From NCBI GenBank assembly GCA_965243215.1, contig CBDEUJ010000005.1:620001-684000 (forward strand): a stretch of 64,000 nucleotides of DNA. Direction: 5' to 3'. The notes under the pieces are model-generated. The model made no database searches. It saw nothing but the letters and a program-made list of their open reading frames with translations, and was not told the origin of the DNA. This document shows positions 18,580 to 27,306 of this stretch, piece by piece. Within the stretch, counting starts at the first letter, position 1. Each line of letters starts with the position of its first letter. The stretch is from JAJEFO01 sp009843725 (GTDB taxonomy: Bacteria; Pseudomonadota; Alphaproteobacteria; Rhodobacterales; Rhodobacteraceae). The translations under genes were made by a program, and so were the position numbers.

Positions 18580-19277
18580 CAGTCCTGATCCAGCTGGCGT
18601 GACAGTATGGTCGCGAATTCGTCGGCAAAGCTCTCGTAGCCCGCGATTATGCGCCCGCTGTCAGCGGAAAGCTTGTTGTAGAAGATCACCGCCGGAATCG
18701 CCGCAAGAAGACCCAGGCCGGTGGCGAGAAGCGCCTCGGCGATTCCGGGCGCGACCACTGCGAGATTCGTGCTCTGCTGCTGCCCGATCTCGATGAAGGC
18801 CGACATGATGCCCCAGACCGTGCCGAACAGCCCGATGAACGGGGCGGTCGAGCCTATTGTTGCCAGCAGCGGCAGGCCTTTCTGCAGCTCTTCGGCCTCT
18901 TTCTGGATCGCCACGTCCATTGAGCGGTCGATCCGCGCATGCGCCCCGCCTATTGCCGCGCCATCCGCCTTGTGTGAACGCCTCCACTCGGTCATTCCGG
19001 CGACAAAGACACGTTCGGTCCGCCCTGACGGAATGGGCCCCAGCGCGTCGTAGAGCGTGTCCAGCGGCTCGCCCGACCAGAAGGACGCCTCGAACCTCTG
19101 CGTCTCGCGCCGTGCGCGCCAATACTGACCATGCTTGTTGATGATGACGGCCCAGCACCAGAAAGAGGCGAGAACAAGCACGACCATCACCACCTTGACG
19201 ACGACTGTGGCACGCGCGAACAGCGCCCACATGGAGAATTCCATCTCCTGCACCAACGCGAGGGTTTCCGTTTCCAT
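18579..19277 (-). CDS. tolQ: TolQ, proton-channel subunit of Tol-Pal (ExbB/MotA family)
   Basis: A 232-residue membrane protein with three predicted TM segments: near residues 20-42 (ending VLVLASFWCWAVI), near 135-160 with TIGSTAPFIGLFGTVWGIM, the family signature, and near 175-198 with ATGLGLLAAIPAVIFYNK. It forms the pentameric stator around TolR. It is the first gene of the tight tolQRAB block; ybgC lies about 115 bases upstream on the same strand. Confidence 0.95.
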   Translation of the reverse strand: METETLALVQEMEFSMWALFARATVVVKVVMVVLVLASFWCWAVIINKHGQYWRARRETQRFEASFWSGEPLDTLYDALGPIPSGRTERVFVAGMTEWRRSHKADGAAIGGAHARIDRSMDVAIQKEAEELQKGLPLLATIGSTAPFIGLFGTVWGIMSAFIEIGQQQSTNLAVVAPGIAEALLATGLGLLAAIPAVIFYNKLSADSGRIIAGYESFADEFATILSRQLDQD

Positions 19278-19392
19278 TGCTCGACTCTCTTGCTGCCCTG
19301 TCCCGACATTTCGGGTTTCTCATGCAGCCGGACAATATCTCAAGGTCAGGAAAAATGGAATAAGCCGGGGCCGAACCAGGGATTCGGCCACA

Positions 19393-19785
19393 TCAAGATT
19401 CGAGGCGTTGGCGAACTTCCGCCGGAAACCTGACCGGTCTTCCGCCTTCGGCAAGGGCGACAAGCGTGACCTTGGCGACAAACAGCGTTTCTCCGTTCCG
19501 CAACACGCTCTGGACCAACACAATTCGCGCACCCGAATGCGACGAAGGGCGGGTTTCGACGACGAGGTCGTCGTTGAAGCGCGCCGGGACCAAGTAGTCG
19601 GCCTCGACGCGGCGCACCGCGAACACGATGCCGTGCCCTTCCTTCAATTTCGATTGGTCAACACCTCTCTCACGCACCCACTCGGTCCGGGCTCGCTCGA
19701 TGAACTTCAGGTAGTTGGCATAGTAGACGATGCCTGCGAGATCAGTGTCCTCGTAGTAGACGCGGATCCTGAAACAATGGGTCAT
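19393..19785 (-). CDS. ybgC: Tol-Pal-associated acyl-CoA thioesterase YbgC
   Basis: A 130-residue hotdog-fold thioesterase. The family active-site segment RVYYEDTDLAGIVYYANYLKF lies near the N-terminus and includes the catalytic Asp, followed by ERARTEW. The family hydrolyses acyl-CoA and co-occurs with Tol-Pal genes; its physiological role is uncertain. It precedes tolQ on the same strand. In many relatives ruvB comes just before it, but here about 2.8 kb of other sequence intervenes. Confidence 0.92.
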   Translation of the reverse strand: MTHCFRIRVYYEDTDLAGIVYYANYLKFIERARTEWVRERGVDQSKLKEGHGIVFAVRRVEADYLVPARFNDDLVVETRPSSHSGARIVLVQSVLRNGETLFVAKVTLVALAEGGRPVRFPAEVRQRLES

Positions 19786-20178
19786 GTAACTCCTTCACTT
19801 CGTGTGGACCCTGTCGGCCCACGTCCGGACTCCTCGCAATCCGCTCTCCAAAGCCGAGGCTTGCCCGCACTGCCGCCACCAGGAGCTGACGCCTGGCGAC
19901 GACGGTTCCGACACAGGAATGAACCGGAGCGGCATCGGGAGGCAAGGGCCGTCTTTTCCACAGGAATCCTTGGCAATCTCGTCCAGTACCACCTCTTGGC
20001 CCGCTTCTGGTGCTTGATGCGCTTGAGGGGTGCCACGCCTGGCTCAGTTTCGGCATTCAGTCAAAGCGAGGGTCCGGCCAGGCCACTTGAGGCCTCCCGT
20101 TCAAGAGCCGGGATGGTTTGGACAGGCACATCGGCTCTTCCCCGCCTTCGTGGGGAACGATCAACAGGGGCGGTTGCA
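19786..20178. other. 393-base intergenic region between the DUF3500 gene and ybgC
   Basis: No gene, RNA or convincing terminator is recognisable. It must now supply the promoter for the ybgC-tolQRAB block unless transcription reads through from upstream. Several small open frames on both strands have no family resemblance. Confidence 0.5.
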
Positions 20179-21285
20179 TCATTCCGCTCCGATCCATGCC
20201 ATGCCGTAGTCGTTCTTCAGGTCGCGATACATGCTGTGGACGTGCCCTTGCACCTGCGCTTCGGCCAACGTGTCCTGGGGTGCATACTCGATGACCGTCG
20301 AAGGCGCTGAAATCCGGAAGTAGGCGAATCCCGGCGCGTCCTGCGGCCCCCACCAGCCGAAATAGGTGTCGTTGAGCTCGGCCATGACGGTTTCCATCTT
20401 TGCCGCGCGGTCGTCGTCGTTGATGAAACCGAGGCGTGTCCGGATCAGCGCGACCAGCAGTTTCCTCTGCGCCTCTGACAGGTCGCTGCCCTTGACGCCT
20501 TCGCGCGCGACCGTGGCGCCGTACTCACCCGGGCCCAGCAGAAGGTCGAAGGCCTTGTCGCTGCGGACGGCCTGTGCCCTTTGGTCTTCGTCCAGGCTCG
20601 CAAGCAAGGCTTGCGCGGCGTTGACTTCATCCTCCACGATGAACGTCCGCCTGCCTTCGTGGTCGACGTGGAGCGGCTGTCCCCCTGTCAGCATTGGCGA
20701 GAATGTCACGCCAGCCCCGTAGACCGTCACGTTGATGGCAAGGTGGTGACCGCCGAACTGGACCATCCAGGGCCTTGTCGGAGAAGGCTCTCCCAGGATG
20801 GCGACGTAGAAATGATCGACGCCGTACTTGTTGAACCAGTGGTCCGCCGGAAAGGTCCGCTCCGCGGCCAGCTGCCATTCGAGGTTCTGGATACCGGACG
20901 GGCTCATGATCTCGGCCAGCAGCGCATCCAGCAAGGCCTGCTGCCCTGCGCTGAGCTCGCCCAGCTTGAGACCGCCGCGCGGGATCATGCCTTCGGGAAA
21001 ATTGGACCAGTTGGAGCGCTGCGCGTTGTCGCTGAAGGAATAAGTCACCTTGCCGCGCTGCCCTGCATCCAGCGCTTCAAGGAACGTGCTGGCCGCCGCG
21101 GCGATCGCTTCCGTCCTGGCGTCGGTTGTCCGGGGCGGGAAATCGTCGCGAAGCCGTGCCTCGATCGGGGCGGTGTTCACGCCGAAGGCGATGCCTGTCG
21201 CCAACCGGGGTTGCGTGAACACGAATGCCATGAAGGCGATCAGGACGACGGTCAACGATCCCGTGGCCCAAAGGGCAATTCTCAT
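20179..21285 (-). CDS. DUF3500 domain protein, exported or membrane-anchored
   Basis: A 368-residue protein of unknown function resembling the DUF3500 family, typified by the central FGGHHLAINVTVYG motif and VTFSPML(T)GGQP segment. The first 30 residues (RIALWATGSLTVVLIAFMAF) form a signal peptide or membrane anchor, so the protein acts in the periplasm. The start is the ATG at 21285, with an AGGAGG Shine-Dalgarno six bases upstream. No catalytic motif is recognised. It lies between ruvB and ybgC, which are usually adjacent in relatives, so it looks like an insertion. Confidence 0.72.
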   Translation of the reverse strand: MRIALWATGSLTVVLIAFMAFVFTQPRLATGIAFGVNTAPIEARLRDDFPPRTTDARTEAIAAAASTFLEALDAGQRGKVTYSFSDNAQRSNWSNFPEGMIPRGGLKLGELSAGQQALLDALLAEIMSPSGIQNLEWQLAAERTFPADHWFNKYGVDHFYVAILGEPSPTRPWMVQFGGHHLAINVTVYGAGVTFSPMLTGGQPLHVDHEGRRTFIVEDEVNAAQALLASLDEDQRAQAVRSDKAFDLLLGPGEYGATVAREGVKGSDLSEAQRKLLVALIRTRLGFINDDDRAAKMETVMAELNDTYFGWWGPQDAPGFAYFRISAPSTVIEYAPQDTLAEAQVQGHVHSMYRDLKNDYGMAWIGAE

Positions 21286-21807
21286 GTGCGCCTCCTGAAA
21301 CAAGGGAATTGCATGCGGCACGACCGCGGCCGGAGAATGCCGAATTGCCCTTCAAGGCATTGTCATCCGCCACGTTGAACAGGTCAACCCGAAGTCCTCC
21401 CTGACGAATTTGATCGCCCTCCGTTCATGTCCCGCCCACGTCTCCGGTTCTTTCCGGTACGGTCTCCACGCGCAGGAGCCGGTGGACAACTGAATGTCCG
21501 GCACCAAGGCCACAGGGTTCCTCGGAGCAGAAAGATCGACCGCCCAAAAGGCAATCCGGAAAGCCGGCCCTTGGCAATCGTCGCTGATCCGTACGCAGTT
21601 GACACGGATTCACGCACGGACCGCCCGATGGGGCCGGTTTCGCGGGAGGTGGCAGGAATGCCTCGTCACAGGCGACTGGAGGCCGAAGCGCTTTCGCGAC
21701 CCAAGACTGAACGGAACCACTCCGCCCAGGATTCACCGGCGACGCCGCGGCGATGGTCCAACCCGGCACGCCAAGCCATCGTGACCGAATTGATGCACCA
21801 GGGAGTC
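21286..21807. other. 522-base stretch upstream of the DUF3500 gene and Phd antitoxin
   Basis: This divergent region must hold promoters for the DUF3500 gene (leftward) and the phd-like gene (rightward). An open frame runs through it in phase with phd from 21427, but it has no family resemblance and is probably a high-GC artefact. No terminal repeats or transposase fragments were recognised. Confidence 0.45.
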
Positions 21808-22089
21808 ATGCGAACGATACAGTTGCGCGAGGGCAAGGCCACGCTCTCCGGCCTGTTGGAAGGGGCCGCGAAAGGCGACACCGCGGTCATCACACGCAGC
21901 GGGCAGCCGCGGGCAGCCCTTGTCGGCCTCGACAAACGGAACCGCCTCGGCCGGACTCCGTCGTTCGGCCGCCTCCTCGCCGCATCAGGGATCGAAGAGG
22001 GCAACGTCTCGCCACGCGACACGAGCCCGGCGCAGGACGCCAAACTGTTGGGTCACCGTTTCACTTGGTGGGCGCGAACGCCCTCTTGA
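21808..22089 (+). CDS. Phd/YefM-type antitoxin, orphan
   Basis: A 93-residue protein starting MRTIQLREGKATLSGLLEGA, with VITRSGQPRAALVGL following: the typical Phd/YefM fold, in which the N-terminal domain binds DNA. The C-terminal RDTSPAQDAKLL resembles the toxin-binding tails of Phd partners of VapC. Start choice is uncertain (ATG 21808, or ATG 21793 in the same frame); neither has a strong ribosome-binding site. No intact toxin follows, only a decayed PIN-like frame overlapping its 3' end. It may be a solitary antitoxin or a relic. Confidence 0.65.
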   Translation: MRTIQLREGKATLSGLLEGAAKGDTAVITRSGQPRAALVGLDKRNRLGRTPSFGRLLAASGIEEGNVSPRDTSPAQDAKLLGHRFTWWARTPS

Positions 22090-22211
22090 CCGGCACGCCG
22101 GACCGTCGCGAAACCGTCGCAGCCCCTGTCGTCCGGCTGCACGACCCGGCGCTGACAGATGACCGCATGCATCTCGGGATGATACGTCGCATACGAAGTC
22201 TCAACCCTTGA
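22062..22211 (+). pseudogene. Remnant of a VapC-type PIN toxin
   Basis: In a frame overlapping the end of phd, the translation LVGANALLTGTPDRR followed by RLHDPALTDDRMHLGMIRRI reads like the start of a PIN toxin (LLDTNVL...PDPRV...HDPAL...E..GI). The first catalytic Asp position reads Gly (GGC instead of GAC), there is no ATG, several residues are missing, and a stop falls after about 50 codons. The arrangement (overlapping the antitoxin 3' end) is that of a normal phd-vapC pair. Resemblance is by eye only. Confidence 0.42.
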
Positions 22212-22613
22212 ACTAAGGCGCACTGCCGCTCTCCGCGGTCTTGGAGCGCTTCCCTGGGTCCGACGGCAGGACCCGTGATCGTGCGACGCCAAGGACCTAT
22301 GTTCAGACTAGCTTGAAGAAGAACCCAGCCCTGCGATGCACCGTTCGCAAAGCGCTGCAGGGCGCTCATGAACCTGCCTTCCATTGCTGCAATGCACGGG
22401 CTTGGCGGACAGCAGAGTACACTGAATTCGACGCAGGCGGCGAGGTCGTCAAGGTGATGTCCTGCTGCTCCGCGTGGCCTCTCCCAGCACTGACGATGCA
22501 AGGACGGGAATCCCGGCGTGACTGTGCAGCAATGCCGTCGTGATCTCGGGTCGCGCGCAGGAAGCCAAGGCCCAATCTTCGCTTCCGGAACCGCCACGCA
22601 TGGCGTGCGGGCC
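22212..22613. other. 402-base intergenic region between the vapC remnant and ruvB
   Basis: No gene or RNA is recognised. It may contain further decayed toxin sequence, but I cannot align any of it to a PIN domain. Convergent genes end on both sides, so it probably carries terminators, though none with a T-run is visible. Confidence 0.45.
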
Positions 22614-23636
22614 TCACAGCAGCACGTCCTGTCTGGACAAGTCGGGGGGAGAGAGTCCCAGGTGCTTCCAGGCGTTGGCGGTCAGCATCCGCCCCCGCGG
22701 CGTTCTCTGAATCAGGCCCTGCTGAAGCAGGTACGGCTCGATGACCTCATCGATCGCATCCCTGCTTTCCGACATCGCCGCCGAGATCGTGTCCGCACCG
22801 ACAGGTCCGCCCTGGTAGCTTTCCGCGATCAAGGAGAGATATTTCCTGTCCGCGCCGTCAAGTCCTCGGCCGTCAACGCCAAGCCTGGTCAACGCCCCGT
22901 CAGCCAGTTCGCGCGTCAGTCGGCCGTCCGATTCGACAATGGCGAAGTCCACGACCCGCCGCAGCAGCCGGCCTGCAATTCTCGGTGTGCCACGGGCGCG
23001 GCGCGCGATCTCGCGGGCACCGCCTTCACCGGTCTCGACCCCCATGAGACGAGCGCCGCGCGAAACAATCTCGTGGAGCTCGTCGTCCGAATAGAACTGC
23101 AGCCGGATCGGAATCCCGAACCGGTCGCGCAGGGGGGTCGTCAGCAACCCCAAGCGAGTCGTGGCACCCACGAGCGTGAAGGGCTGCAACTCGATTCGAA
23201 CTGTCCTTGCGGCCGGTCCCTCCCCGATCACGAGATCAAGCTCGAAGTCTTCCATCGCGGGGTAGAGCACTTCTTCCACTGCCGGATGCAACCGGTGAAT
23301 CTCGTCGATGAAGAGGACATCGCGGGCATCAAGATTCGTCAGGATCGCTGCAAGATCTCCGGCCTTTGCCAGGACGGGTCCGGAAGTCATGCGGAAACTG
23401 ACGCCGAGCTCACGCGCCATGATCCGGGCAAGAGTCGTCTTCCCCAGCCCCGGCGGCCCGTGAAACAGGGCATGGTCCATCGCGTCGCCGCGCTGCTTTG
23501 CGCTCTCGATGAACACGCGCAGGTTCGCCCTCGCTTCGGCTTGCCCGATGAAGTCGTCGAGCATTCTGGGCCGAAGCGCGCGGTCCGCATCCTCGGGCCT
23601 GGCTTCCGGGCGAAGGGTCGGATCCGGCTCGCTCAC
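22614..23636 (-). CDS. ruvB: Holliday junction branch migration helicase RuvB
   Basis: A 340-residue AAA+ motor that drives branch migration with RuvA. It shows LDDFIGQAEARANL, the Walker A GPPGLGKTTLA, Walker B VLFIDEIHRL, sensor-1 GATTRLGLLT and the arginine-finger region PLRDRFGI. The C-terminal winged-helix domain includes EPYLLQQGLIQRTPRGR. The GTG at 23636 is preferred: GGGAGG lies at good spacing and relatives begin at this point (SEPDPTLRP). An ATG at 23669 or 23675 would add 11 to 13 residues. It is the third gene of ruvCAB. Confidence 0.94.
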   Translation of the reverse strand: MSEPDPTLRPEARPEDADRALRPRMLDDFIGQAEARANLRVFIESAKQRGDAMDHALFHGPPGLGKTTLARIMARELGVSFRMTSGPVLAKAGDLAAILTNLDARDVLFIDEIHRLHPAVEEVLYPAMEDFELDLVIGEGPAARTVRIELQPFTLVGATTRLGLLTTPLRDRFGIPIRLQFYSDDELHEIVSRGARLMGVETGEGGAREIARRARGTPRIAGRLLRRVVDFAIVESDGRLTRELADGALTRLGVDGRGLDGADRKYLSLIAESYQGGPVGADTISAAMSESRDAIDEVIEPYLLQQGLIQRTPRGRMLTANAWKHLGLSPPDLSRQDVLL

Positions 23637-23700
23637 CGCCAGCCCTCCCGCCAACCGCCATGAAGGCATTGGCACTGGAACGCGCTATCCATTGAGGGAT

Positions 23701-24348
23701 TCATGCTTTCGGGGCCAATCTCTTCAATGCCTCGCGGATCAGCGTTGCGGTGTCCGCATCCTCGGTCATTCCAGCCGCCTCGGCCACTGCCGTTGACGCC
23801 TCTCCGGGAGCGTAGCCGAGATTCTGAAGTGCAGAAAGCGCTTCTGCCTGCCAGGCCGCTCCGGGAACCGGTTCCGGAACCGGCCCGACTTCGACATCCG
23901 AACCGGTGTCAGATCCGAGGTGTGCGCCTCCCTGCATCACCATCATGTCGGGCACCTTGCCCTTGAGCTCGTTCACGACCCTCTGCGCGATCTTGGGACC
24001 CACGCCCGGCGCCGCCCTTATCGACGCCCAGTCACCGAGGGCGATCGCACGTGCCACGGCGTCAGGCCCCAATGTCCCGAGAATCGCCATGGAGGCCCGC
24101 GCTCCGATTCCCTGAACACCCATCAGGAGCCTGTGCCACTCACGCTCCACAGGCGTCATGAACCCGAAGAGCTGCAGGAGATCCTCGCGCACGAGAAGAT
24201 CCGTATAGAGCAGCGCCGCCTCTCCGGTCCCTGGCAACGCGGCCAACGTCCGCTCGCTCACGAACACGACATATCCGACGCCACCAACGTCCAGAAGCAC
24301 GTGATCGCTGGCGCGATAGCCAATCCTGCCGGACAGGCGCCCGATCAT
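23701..24348 (-). CDS. ruvA: Holliday junction-binding protein RuvA
   Basis: A 215-residue protein that tetramerises on four-way junctions and loads RuvB. Domain I begins MIGRLSGRI; domain II contains the helix-hairpin-helix GVQGIGARASMAIL and GVGPKIAQRVVNELK; domain III, after an acidic linker, includes ALQNLGY. The start ATG at 24348 overlaps the ruvC stop as ATGA, showing coupling. Length is normal. Confidence 0.94.
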   Translation of the reverse strand: MIGRLSGRIGYRASDHVLLDVGGVGYVVFVSERTLAALPGTGEAALLYTDLLVREDLLQLFGFMTPVEREWHRLLMGVQGIGARASMAILGTLGPDAVARAIALGDWASIRAAPGVGPKIAQRVVNELKGKVPDMMVMQGGAHLGSDTGSDVEVGPVPEPVPGAAWQAEALSALQNLGYAPGEASTAVAEAAGMTEDADTATLIREALKRLAPKA

Positions 24349-24830
24349 GCCACCACCAAGGCACGGCTCTGGGACATGTGCGCATGGCAAATCGCGACGG
24401 CGAGCGCATCCGCGGCGTCCTGGCCGGATATTTGCGCTCCGGGGAGTTGCAGCCGCACCATGTGCTCGATCTGTCGCTTGTCAGCGTGCCCGACACCGAC
24501 GACCGCCTTTTTCACGGCATTGGGCGCATATTCCCCAACCTCGGCGCCCGCCCGTGCCGGAACCAGCATCGCGATGCCCCGTGCCTGTCCCAGCTTTAGG
24601 GTGGACGCGCCATCCTTGTTGACGAAAGTGTGCTCCACCGCCGCCTCGTCCGGCAAGTGTCTCTCCCAGACTTCGGTAAGCTGCTCGAACAATGACAAAA
24701 GCCGAGGCCCGAGCGGCCCCGTCCCCGTCCGGCAGATGCCGTTCGCCACGTGAGACAGGCGCGACCCGGAAGTCTCGATGACTCCCCATCCAAGGGCGCG
24801 AAGCCCCGGATCCAGTCCCATTACACGCAT
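24345..24830 (-). CDS. ruvC: Crossover junction endodeoxyribonuclease RuvC
   Basis: A 161-residue Holliday junction resolvase. The catalytic acidic residues are present: MGLDPGLRALGWGVIE (Asp), AVEHTFVNKD (Glu) and the C-terminal GQDAADALAVAICH (paired Asp). The start is ATG 24830; an AGGAG lies very close, so ATG 24821 is an alternative three codons later. It leads the ruvCAB operon on the minus strand. The upstream region has one weak LexA-like half-site pair, noted separately. Confidence 0.95.
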   Translation of the reverse strand: MRVMGLDPGLRALGWGVIETSGSRLSHVANGICRTGTGPLGPRLLSLFEQLTEVWERHLPDEAAVEHTFVNKDGASTLKLGQARGIAMLVPARAGAEVGEYAPNAVKKAVVGVGHADKRQIEHMVRLQLPGAQISGQDAADALAVAICHAHMSQSRALVVA

Positions 24831-25138
24831 TCTCCTGACCTGCTCTGCTGCCCTCGTTCCGAAACTAGCACAAAACGTGAATATCTGCCAAGAAATTTGG
24901 CAGGAGAGCCTGTGGGCCTCCATTCGCCTGCGCCCACGCCCCGCCTTCGAAACGCGTCCGCCCGGATCCGAAAGCGACATCAGGCATGTCGCTTTTTTTC
25001 AATCATACTGGCAGGTTACGGGAGTTCTGGAGATATGCAATTCCCGCATACGGGACATGCGGATTTTGAGCCTTGTCCAATTGATGCCGCGCTTCTAACT
25101 GCGACTCGAAACGCAACGCCAGCAAGAGGAGAACGGCC
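24831..25138. other. Divergent intergenic region between ruvC and the DUF1127 gene
   Basis: This 308-base region is visibly AT-richer than its surroundings around 24860-24905 and 24985-25060, consistent with divergent promoters. A GAAAC-N6-AAAAC pattern at 24861-24876 is a degenerate match to the alphaproteobacterial LexA direct repeat. No gene is supported. Confidence 0.45.
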
Positions 25139-25339
25139 ATGGCCATCACCATGAATCGCAGCAACGCCGCCAACGTCAGCGGCACACCATTGACCTTGTC
25201 CGGGCTTGTCTCGGGCGTCATTCACTGGAACAGGGCACGCCGCACCCGCGCCGTCCTGTCCAGGCTGAGCACCCACGAACTGGATGACATCGGCATTTCC
25301 CGTGGAGACATCGACTCGATCTGCTTTGGACGCAGATAA
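25139..25339 (+). CDS. DUF1127 domain protein
   Basis: A 66-residue basic protein. Its C-terminal half, RAVLSRLSTHELDDIGISRGDI, is the DUF1127 signature (LxxLdDheLrDIGlsR). Small DUF1127 proteins are common in alphaproteobacteria and some influence RNA or phosphate metabolism; the role of this one is unknown. It is preceded by AGGAGA and followed within 60 bases by a strong rho-independent terminator, so it is a monocistronic unit. Confidence 0.88.
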   Translation: MAITMNRSNAANVSGTPLTLSGLVSGVIHWNRARRTRAVLSRLSTHELDDIGISRGDIDSICFGRR

Positions 25340-25390
25340 GCCGATTCCGGCCTCTGGCGCACACCAGTCGGGAAAGCGCGAAATCCCGAA

Positions 25391-25419
25391 GGGACCGATT
25401 CCTGATCGGTCCCTTTTTT
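25391..25419 (+). terminator. Rho-independent terminator after the DUF1127 gene
   Basis: A perfect nine-base stem (GGGACCGAT / ATCGGTCCC) with a five-base loop is followed directly by six T residues. This is the clearest intrinsic terminator in the window. It would separate the DUF1127 transcript from the downstream oxidoreductase gene. Confidence 0.92.
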
Positions 25420-25625
25420 GTCAGTGCCCGTCGGGCTCCGTCCTTGCAAAGGGCGGCAAGCCGGGCCATGAGTTTGTGCGGCATTTCTTCTGCAAGTCTC
25501 GCAGCGGAGGCGCGGATGACCGACATGGCCAAGCGCAATGCATTTTTGTTTCCTGACGGCACGCACGTCGGGGACCCGGCGGCAGCGGCCTCGCACTTGG
25601 CGGAGTCCGCGAGGGCGATGACGCG

Positions 25626-27290
25626 ATGGCTATCGAAGCCGACTACGTAATCGTTGGCGCGGGCAGTTCCGGCTGTGCAATGGCGTACCGACTCGCCGAA
25701 GCCGGTCGCAGGGTCGTCGTCGTGGAATACGGCGGCAGCGATCGCGGACCGCTCATCAACATGCCGGGCGCACTCAGCTACCCAATGAGAATGCCCCGAT
25801 ACGATTGGGGATTGGCGAGCGACCCCGAACCGCACCTTGGCGGTCGGCGAATTGCAACTCCGCGCGGCAAGGTGATTGGCGGATCGAGCTCCATCAACGG
25901 CATGGTTTACGTGCGCGGCCATGCGCGTGACTTCGACCATTGGCGTGACCAGGGAGCGGACGCCTGGAGCTACGCGGATGTACTGCCTTACTTCCAGCGA
26001 ATGGAGGACTGGAACGATGGCGGACATGGCGGCTCCGCCTCGTGGCGCGGTCGGGGAGGGCCGCTGCACGTCACGCGCGGACAACGGCGCAATCCGCTGA
26101 CACGTGCCTTCGTCGAAGCCGGGCGGCAAGCGGGCTATCCCGTGACCCTGGACTTCAACGGCCACCAGCAGGAAGGATTCGGCGCCTTCGAGATGACCGT
26201 CTGGAAAGGAGCGCGATGGTCGGCGGCCAAGGCCTATCTGAGACCGGCGCTTCGGACGGGAAACTGCAGGCTGGTCCGTGCCCATGCGAACCGAGTCACC
26301 TTTGAGGGAACCCAGGCAACCGGAGTCGAGATCGAGCGCGCCGGGCGCGTCGAAGTGATTCACGCCCGTTCCGAAGTCATCCTGTCGGCGTCGTCCCTGA
26401 ATTCCCCGAAGCTGCTCATGCTCTCGGGAATAGGCCCTGCAGCACATCTGGCCGAGCATGGGGTCGAGATCGTCGCCGATCGGGGAGGCGTCGGAAAGAA
26501 CCTTCAGGATCACCTCGAGCTTTATGTGCAGGTGGCCACGTCGCAGCCGGTGAGCCTCTACAGGTACTGGAACCTCCCTGGCAAGGCCTATGTGGCCTTG
26601 CGCTGGCTTCTCGCCCGCAGCGGCCCCGGCGCCTCGAACCAGTTCGAGAGCACGGGCTTCATCCGTTCTGCGGCAGGAGTCGAATATCCCGACCTCCAGT
26701 TCCATTTCCTGCCGATCGCAATCGGGTATGACGGGCGGATGGCGGCGAGGACGCATGGCTTTCAGGCCCATGTCGGCCCGATGAGGAGCCTTTCCCGCGG
26801 CGAAGTGCTGCTCCGCTCTGATGATCCGAAGGATCCGCCGCGAATCAGGTTCAACTACATGAGCCACGAGAGTGACTGGCGCGACTTTCGAACCGCCATC
26901 CGGCTGACACGTGAAATCTTCGCCCAGCCGGCATTCGCGCCATATTATGGTCGGGAGTTGCTACCCGGACCGGAAGCCCGGACCGACGACGAGCTCGATG
27001 CCGTGATCCGGGACCATGTCGAGAGCGCCTACCATCCCTGCGGCACGGCGCGCATGGGGCGGCGCGACGACCCGATGGCTGTCGTGGACGCGGAAGCGCG
27101 CGTGATCGGTGTCGAAGGGCTCCGACTCGCGGACAGCTCCGTCTTTCCGAGGATAACCAACGGCAACCTGAATGCGCCGTCAATCATGGTGGGCGAGAAG
27201 ATCTCCGACGCGATTCTCGGCCGACCCCCTCTGGCGCCCAGCAACCTTGATCCCTGGATTCATCCCGACTGGAAGAATCGGCAACGGTAG
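25626..27290 (+). CDS. GMC-family oxidoreductase, choline dehydrogenase-like
   Basis: A 554-residue FAD flavoprotein that oxidises an alcohol to an aldehyde or acid. The N-terminal ADP-binding motif VIVGAGSSGCAMAYRLAEAG and the GMC signature GKVIGGSSSINGMVYVRG are present. The second signature is SASSLNSPKLLMLSGIGP; the catalytic His lies in YHPCGTARMG near residue 465 and the C-terminal Asn in ITNGNLNAPSIM. It resembles BetA, but GMC enzymes act on many alcohols and no betaine aldehyde dehydrogenase or BetI is adjacent. It is convergent with the SDR gene 16 bases downstream. Confidence 0.85.
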   Translation: MAIEADYVIVGAGSSGCAMAYRLAEAGRRVVVVEYGGSDRGPLINMPGALSYPMRMPRYDWGLASDPEPHLGGRRIATPRGKVIGGSSSINGMVYVRGHARDFDHWRDQGADAWSYADVLPYFQRMEDWNDGGHGGSASWRGRGGPLHVTRGQRRNPLTRAFVEAGRQAGYPVTLDFNGHQQEGFGAFEMTVWKGARWSAAKAYLRPALRTGNCRLVRAHANRVTFEGTQATGVEIERAGRVEVIHARSEVILSASSLNSPKLLMLSGIGPAAHLAEHGVEIVADRGGVGKNLQDHLELYVQVATSQPVSLYRYWNLPGKAYVALRWLLARSGPGASNQFESTGFIRSAAGVEYPDLQFHFLPIAIGYDGRMAARTHGFQAHVGPMRSLSRGEVLLRSDDPKDPPRIRFNYMSHESDWRDFRTAIRLTREIFAQPAFAPYYGRELLPGPEARTDDELDAVIRDHVESAYHPCGTARMGRRDDPMAVVDAEARVIGVEGLRLADSSVFPRITNGNLNAPSIMVGEKISDAILGRPPLAPSNLDPWIHPDWKNRQR

Positions 27291-27306
27291 TCCTTCCAGA
27301 CATCGC

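Noticed and set aside
25626..27290. Definite betA (choline dehydrogenase) call
   Set aside because: The GMC signatures fit many alcohol oxidases, and no betB, betI or choline transporter lies nearby, so only the family was named.
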